Assembly (NCBI RefSeq): GCF_016808095.1 | Contig: NC_068970.1 | Coordinates: 43,869,630-43,933,629, forward strand | Direction of reading: 5' to 3' | Origin: Vigna angularis | Lineage: Eukaryota > Streptophyta > Magnoliopsida > Fabales > Fabaceae | DNA length: 64,000 bases | Shown: in pieces, positions 60,301 to 64,000 of the stretch | Numbering within the stretch: the stretch's first letter is position 1 | Layout of the letters: the number at the start of each line of letters is the position of its first letter | Notes under the pieces: model-generated | The model's input: the letters and a program-made list of their open reading frames with translations, nothing else | Told to the model about the DNA's origin: nothing | Database searches by the model: none | Made by a program: the position numbers and the translations under genes

Positions 60301-61548
60301 TAACCACCACAAATCGAACACGCTTCTCTTCTTGTATAACTAGCTCTGGGAATCTTGTCCTTGTCTCCATAGATGTCGCCAATTCTCTTCTCTTAAATGT
60401 ATATGGTCCTGATGAGGGGAAACTCAGATAAAAGACAATGAATGTTGCAATCAAACCAAAATGTTGTGAAAAAGGAAAAACCAAACTCCCTAGTTGCACA
60501 TAAGCACAATTTCTTTTTTTTTGTTATTATATATTGAATGGAAAAATTATCTTCAAACAACTAAATTGCTCCAAAAAAGAAATAAAAAACTGAAGAAAGT
60601 TAAATCTGTCTTTAATAAACAGAGGTACAAATAAGAACTCATTACCTTTTTTAGGAAATTTCTTAGCCAGTCTTCTGTACAAACCACCGGCAGCTTCAAG
60701 GGCTACCCCAATTGTCTTCTCCCGAATACCATTCAAGGATGCAAGCCTATTATTCACATCGCTAACTAAACTTTCATACATATTCGCCACATACATCAAA
60801 GGCAGAGCAAAATTTGGGTCTCCTTCATATTGGATCTCTCGGGTCCTCCTTTTACTCATTTTGTCTTGGCCAGCGTAATCAGCCTCAGAATCAGGCACCT
60901 CAATCACACGGTCATTGATAAAATGGTCCACAATAATTTGCAAAAACCTCGCCCTCGCGGATTCAATAGGCGAAACATCTAGTTCCAAGTTGAACAAAAA
61001 TCAATTCACCTTAACTAGTAACTCAACCTCCACCATAAAAAAACCATACAAATCCAGAACCTAGTTCGATAAAAGCTAAAAGAGCTTGCGAGAGCTTCTC
61101 TACTGAAAAAGAACTCTAAGAAAATCTTCTAGCTTGTATCCAAAACATTTCGCAACTGGAACAACATCAGAATTCAAAGTTTAAGCTAGTTTTTTTACCC
61201 TCAACCGTCAAGATATCGTAAGAAGTTGTTCTAGAAGATTCGTTGGTATCGAGACTGGCGCGGTCCTCGTCTACCTGCACGTTCATGCAATCCTAAACCA
61301 AAATTGAAGAAATGTCACAATGGTAAAATTGAAATTAGAGGAAATAAAAAAAAGATAAAGAATTAGATGAAGACGGCACTCACGACGGCGGAGGCGGAAT
61401 CGTCATTGGGGTTGTCGCCGGCGGTGATGTGATCGATGGCGGAGGCCGCGGTTCGGGCGTCGACGGCGTTGAGGACATGGAGAGGGCTCTCGATGAAGGA
61501 AGAGGGAGAGTTGAGATTGTAGTGCTGAACGGGAACCCTAGCACCCAT
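48323..61548 (-). CDS. Unknown-function plant protein with C-terminal zinc ribbon (430 aa, 8 exons)
   Basis: Exons on the minus strand: 61548-61384, 61292-61199, 60978-60646, 60408-60246, 57957-57840, 57548-57492, 49081-48821, 48424-48323. All introns have GT-AG borders and frame is kept (1293 nt with stop). The protein starts MGARVPVQHYNL. Residues about 87-250 form the most ordered part ('ARFLQIIVDHFINDRVIEVPD', with Lys/Arg-rich 'DKMSKRRTREIQYEGDP', 'ALEAAGGLYRRLAKKFP' and 'RVRFVVVNGLRIVEKPNNVP'). Residues 311-397 are Gln/His/Ser-rich low-complexity sequence. Residues 405-423 hold CDEC-x11-CSEC, a likely zinc ribbon. I cannot name a function. It may match Arabidopsis At2g02148, from memory only. 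Intron 6 (57491-49082, 8.4 kb) holds a gypsy element, a solo LTR and two TRIMs. A CT-rich 5' leader lies upstream on the minus strand (61640-61690). Confidence 0.88.
49310..50364 (+). mobile_element. Possible 5' LTR and primer site of the intron-6 gypsy element
   Basis: The end '...gattcaatca' is followed by TTGGTATTACAGCTCC (about 50349-50364), which resembles a degenerate initiator-Met primer site. A TATA-like 'gtctataaatagttagc' is near 50198. A part near 49530-49610 ('gtgagagaattaggggattt', 'gcaaacttgtggctgtgttc') is homologous to 57330-57400 ('gtgagataattaggcctatg', 'gcaaatttatagctgtattc'), which could be the right LTR remnant. Assignment is tentative. Confidence 0.4.
49681..50088 (+). 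repeat. 204-bp tandem duplication
   Basis: Unit 'tgcaaatgagaagcataaat' ... 'cttagttgtggaaag' occurs at 49681-49884 and 49885-50088. I count two substitutions between copies ('gtgctaag' / 'gtgccaag' and 'gtcttcagg' / 'gtctttagg'). It lies in intron 6 of the zinc-ribbon gene, within LTR-like sequence. Confidence 0.95.
50517..51218 (+). mobile_element. Solo LTR (702 bp) with GTGTC target duplication
   Basis: Starts TGTTAGGATACAAGG and ends 'cggatatgtaata'. The flanks 50512-50516 and 51219-51223 are both GTGTC. It shares 'ggcgggaaataattagtat' plus 'aaataaag' and 'ttatgctcccaatta' with the solo LTR at 6052-6940, and also carries degenerate 'gccgaacggtgga' repeats. It interrupts the leader of the older gypsy element and is antisense to the zinc-ribbon gene. 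Confidence 0.9.
51748..56330 (+). pseudogene. Ty3/gypsy chromovirus-like gag-pol, inactive
   Basis: Order along the plus strand: gag (51748-52800; 'LPVFEGLDPLKWINRAEKFF', stops at 51931 and 52222); knuckle CFRCRGPFRPGHHC near 52560; protease, cut by the TRIM at 52781-53147; reverse transcriptase 53690-54240 ('[20 protein letters not shown]', 'MPFGLTNAPSTFQSAMND'); RNase H 54600-54960; integrase 55270-55900 ('CLICQQHK', 'MDFIVRLP', 'TAYHPKSDGQT'); then a deletion joining 'HLRWAK' to 'GKVAFKLLLP'. A terminal 'VLIEWQEG' segment resembles a chromodomain. Catalytic positions are changed: Gly for Asp at 53992-53994, Asn for Asp at 54184-54186, and Lys for the integrase Glu at 55693-55695. Confidence 0.92.
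52781..53147 (-). mobile_element. TRIM element, 367 bp, two identical 121-bp LTRs
   Basis: Direct repeats 52781-52901 and 53027-53147 are identical as far as I can compare. On the minus strand each starts TGTTGGAAGTCTCACATCG and ends CTTAATA. Directly after the minus-strand 5' LTR comes TGGTATCAGAGCC (53026-53014), the initiator-Met primer site, and a 'gaagggggtg' purine tract precedes the 3' LTR. It has no coding capacity. Flanks GCTCT (52776-52780) and GCTTT (53148-53152) form a 5-bp duplication with one mismatch. It lies in the protease region of the gypsy element. Confidence 0.94.
56649..56959 (+). mobile_element. Older, diverged TRIM element, plus orientation
   Basis: The first terminal repeat, TGTTAGAAATCCCACATTG..., and the second, near 56846 ('gtgtagaagatctcacatcg'), share 'acaagtgaggg'/'ataagtgggta' and 'ttataa' plus 'aaggtttgtta' or 'aaggttgagtta' landmarks with the young TRIM at 52781-53147. 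A primer-site-like TGTATCATCTAC follows the first repeat. No clear target duplication is seen. Confidence 0.6.
57957..58286 (-). repeat. 165-bp tandem duplication covering an intron acceptor
   Basis: Copies start at 57957 and 58122 ('cctaaacctaaaaccaagtg', 'ctttgcaaagttcaaataaa') and are moderately diverged. The first copy includes the acceptor of exon 5 of the zinc-ribbon gene (minus strand GTTTTAGGTTTAG before position 57957). The second copy, in intron 4, repeats the same acceptor sequence. The rest of intron 4 (58287-60245) is AT-rich with no gene. Confidence 0.88.
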
Positions 61549-61799
61549 CTTAGGAAAGGCTGTTAATGGAATTCGCGATTCAGCCAAAGTCGATGGGTTG
61601 CGCGTGGTGGTGGTTCTTGAATGCGTCACTGCAGAAGAAGGGTTTGGAAGAGAGAGAAAGCATGGTGGAAGGAAGAGAGAGAGAGAATGTTAACGGCTAT
61701 CCAGAGATAATAGAAGAAGAGGAAAAAGACGTTGAGTCCAAACCTGAGGGTGACACCGTACCTGAGGTTTCCGGTGCTCGAAGCAGTTCCCAAACCTGA

Positions 61800-62165
61800 C
61801 TTCCATTTCGGCTCTAGTTAATACTTCATTGACTCTTCATCCTTTCTTTTATTTTATTTATTAAATAAAAAATAAAAGAAAACGTATAGGTGTTAAATGT
61901 GACCATTTGACAGTAAAGTGTAACTTAAAATAAATTTATGCATCAACTATAAACGTAGAAATATAATGTACCAATAAAGTATCCCTTCTTAATGTATTGA
62001 CATTAATTTGTTCTTTTTTTTATCTAAAATACCATTTCTTACCTATTTGTATTTGTCGACATGTTTTTAGAACTGAGGGTCAGGATGTAAGCCTTTTGGA
62101 AGCATTTGGAAATTAAAATCTCTAAACATCCTGGGCATCCCCTGCTAAGTTTCCTTCCTTACAAA
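61800..62165. other. Upstream flank of the zinc-ribbon gene
   Basis: AT-rich sequence that probably includes the promoter of the minus-strand gene. No clear TATA box stands out, and no other gene is seen. Confidence 0.3.
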
Positions 62166-62574
62166 TGTTAGAATTTATGATAGACAGAAATGCAATAAAC
62201 TCTTTAATCAAAATAGATCACAATATCTTACAATAATAAAGCGGAAATGTATATGATTCACATGGGAAACAATGAATAAATAACCTGAGTTGGTTTTTGA
62301 TCTTTCCTACGTAGAGCACGTTTAATTTTCTCAAGATTTTCTTTTCTGATAGAGATAAAGAGAAAGAAACATGAATGATACCATGTGCTCACATATGGGG
62401 ACCATGACCCTTTAAATAAACATCTGACAATAATTATAATTTGGCCTCTTCAACAAATTAAAATTATTGCTGATGTCTACACAATATTCTTTCATGACAA
62501 ATATATTTTTAACCATATTTATCTTAATTAGACCACTTTATGAAGTTGGCTAATAAAATATAATGATCCTAACA
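62166..62574 (-). mobile_element. LTR-like segment, possibly a solo LTR
   Basis: Bounded by TGTTAGAATTTATG and AATGATCCTAACA, so it has TG...CA ends with short inverted termini. Read on the minus strand it starts TGTTAGGATCATTAT. The flanking five bases (ACAAA and CATTT) do not match, so the borders are not confirmed. Confidence 0.4.
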
Positions 62575-62588
62575 CATTTGATAATTGT

Positions 62589-62900
62589 TATATATATATA
62601 TATAAAGTGACCCAAATTGCTAACACAAAAATATATATTGCATGAAAGAGGACTAAACCTTCTTCCACTCTTCTCCATTCCTAAACTTAAAAGGCACTCT
62701 TTTCTATCAACTTCACCCTTTTCTCCTTCATAGACCCTTCATCAAACCTTAAGTGTCCTGATTAAACAAGGTAATATTTTAGGATTCATGAGACAAGATT
62801 TTAGCATCAAGTCATTGATTTGCCTTTTTCTTTTCCTTTATGTAAACTTTGTTTTTTCAGTTGTTTCGTAAACCTATTGATGTGGGTTGAAGAAAAGGTA
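62589..62900 (+). promoter_or_regulatory. Possible 5' end of a gene continuing beyond the window
   Basis: A TATA run (62589-62605) is followed by a CT-rich leader-like stretch (62660-62760). A possible donor 'aaacaag|gtaata' lies near 62770 and an acceptor 'gttttttcag' ends at 62860. After that, ATGTGGGTTGAAGAAAAG precedes another 'gtaaaac'. No longer coding exon is visible before 64000, so this is a weak call. Confidence 0.15.
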
Positions 62901-63176
62901 AAACATTTCGTTTTTAGAAGGCTTTGCTTGCATGATAAAATGTCTTTACACTGATCAAATATTACTATTAAACTCTTTGAAATGACCTAGTTGCTATTTA
63001 GTTCTTAAGAAGTGAGAATTATAACTTTCAAATGCAAGTAAAATACTTCAGATAATTTAGACATGAAATTTCAAAATTGCTTTTATGGATTCATAGGGTG
63101 ATATACCCACGATAGGAAATGGGGGCAAAGAGTTGAATACATATTGTTCAAAGTTGGTGTATAATAAATAAATAAA

Positions 63177-64000
63177 TGAAGTTAAATAGATATTTTAACT
63201 AAAAATAATATGTTTTATTAATTATACAATTTAAAAAATTTATTTTGGAAAAAATAAAATTTGGTAAATAACCATTCAATTAAAAAGATATTAAATAGTG
63301 TTATGTATTGTTATATATTTGATATTATTATATATTTTTTATATTATTAAATATTATTAGGGTCTCTTAAGTGTTGAAACAGAAGATGAATATTTTTGGA
63401 CAAAATACTCTTTTGATACTTCATTTTTGTTTGCTGATATTAGTTTTGTGGTTGTGGTATCCACTTTCAATTATCGTGGTTTATCACAAGAGCAAATGAC
63501 TGTAGGTATTGAGAAAGATACACAGCATTACAAATAATGATAAAAAATCTGGAGATATTTGAAATAGTCTTTTAGTTTTATATTTTTCCTTTTCAATAAA
63601 ATTTATAGTTATAAAAAAATTTTCAGATTTCCAATAAGTTTTATTATAGAATGTATGTTAATTATAAATTCTAGAAAATTAAAAATTGAAGTGTTATATA
63701 TTTTTATACCAGAGCAATGGTTTTGTATCTAGGGAATGTGGGGATTAAGCTTATTGTACATATATTGTGTACTGTCTATCTGAATATGAATGTGTTGTTG
63801 TATTTGTTTAACTACATTTTTTTAGTATTTATTTTAGGTATTATAGAGGAAAGACATGTAAGAAGATATTCTTATCTTTTTACGTACATTTTCGAAGATG
63901 AAAATTTGATTTTGGTAAAATTATAATAATTAGATTGTTAAATGAGGTTAAGTAGATATTTTAACTAAAAGATAATATGTTTATTAGTTATATAATTTAA
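63177..64000. repeat. Direct repeats near the right edge
   Basis: 'gaagttaaatagatattttaactaaaa' type sequence at about 63177-63235 recurs at about 63943-64000, where the window ends ('agatattttaactaaaa', 'ataatatgtttattag'). The intervening DNA is AT-rich. This may be the terminal repeats of an element, but the second copy is cut by the window edge. Confidence 0.6.

Noticed and set aside
61566..61799. 77-residue plus-strand frame overlapping the first exon of the zinc-ribbon gene
   Set aside because: Antisense to the 5' leader and start; the Glu-rich part comes from a GA-rich tract that is CT-rich leader on the other strand.

Overview
This 64-kb window is nuclear plant DNA. It is AT-rich, intron-containing and packed with LTR retrotransposons, miniature elements and fold-back repeats. 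Gene content and repeat families suggest a legume, probably of the Vigna/Phaseolus group. That assignment is an inference from sequence character, not from a search.

Three protein-coding genes are well supported. (1) On the minus strand, 12099 to 5033, a six-exon gene encodes a 505-residue remorin with a long N-terminus and a terminal cysteine cluster. (2) On the plus strand, 30749 to 33004, a single-exon gene encodes a P-class pentatricopeptide repeat (PPR) protein. (3) On the minus strand, 61548 to 48323, an eight-exon gene encodes a 430-residue protein of unknown function ending in a CxxC...CxxC zinc ribbon. Every exon junction in the two spliced genes has GT/AG borders and keeps frame. 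From memory, remorin and PPR genes of these two types lie close together in Arabidopsis (At2g02170 and At2g02150), so the window may be an old conserved gene block inflated by transposons.

Layout: 1-0.9 kb, end of a TIR element; 0.9-3.7 kb, three tandem arrays around two LTRs in opposite orientations; 5-12.1 kb, remorin gene, whose 3.4-kb last intron holds a dead Ty1/copia pol split by a solo LTR; 13.2-16.3 kb, decayed Ty1/copia element; 18.6-19.8 kb, a 1.2-kb near-palindrome with 9-bp target duplications; 20-28 kb, Ty3/gypsy gag and pol debris and a long Ogre/Tat-like LTR carrying a 99-bp satellite; 28-29 kb, a repeat rich in AATCGATTAA palindromes; 30.7-33 kb, PPR gene; 36-43.3 kb, decayed gypsy split by a 2-kb LTR-like repeat present twice; 43.7-46.3 kb, AT-rich duplicates, a fold-back and a Mutator-like TIR element; 48.3-61.5 kb, zinc-ribbon gene, whose 8.4-kb sixth intron holds a gypsy element, a solo LTR and two miniature TRIM elements; 61.8-64 kb, AT-rich sequence with LTR-like fragments.

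The three genes do not form a pathway visible from sequence. The strongest biology beyond them is the layered record of transposition inside introns: two related solo LTRs with perfect 5-bp target duplications, both antisense to their host genes; a 367-bp TRIM with two identical LTRs inserted in the protease motif of a gypsy element; and long inverted repeats able to form double-stranded RNA. I found no convincing new enzymatic or defence system.
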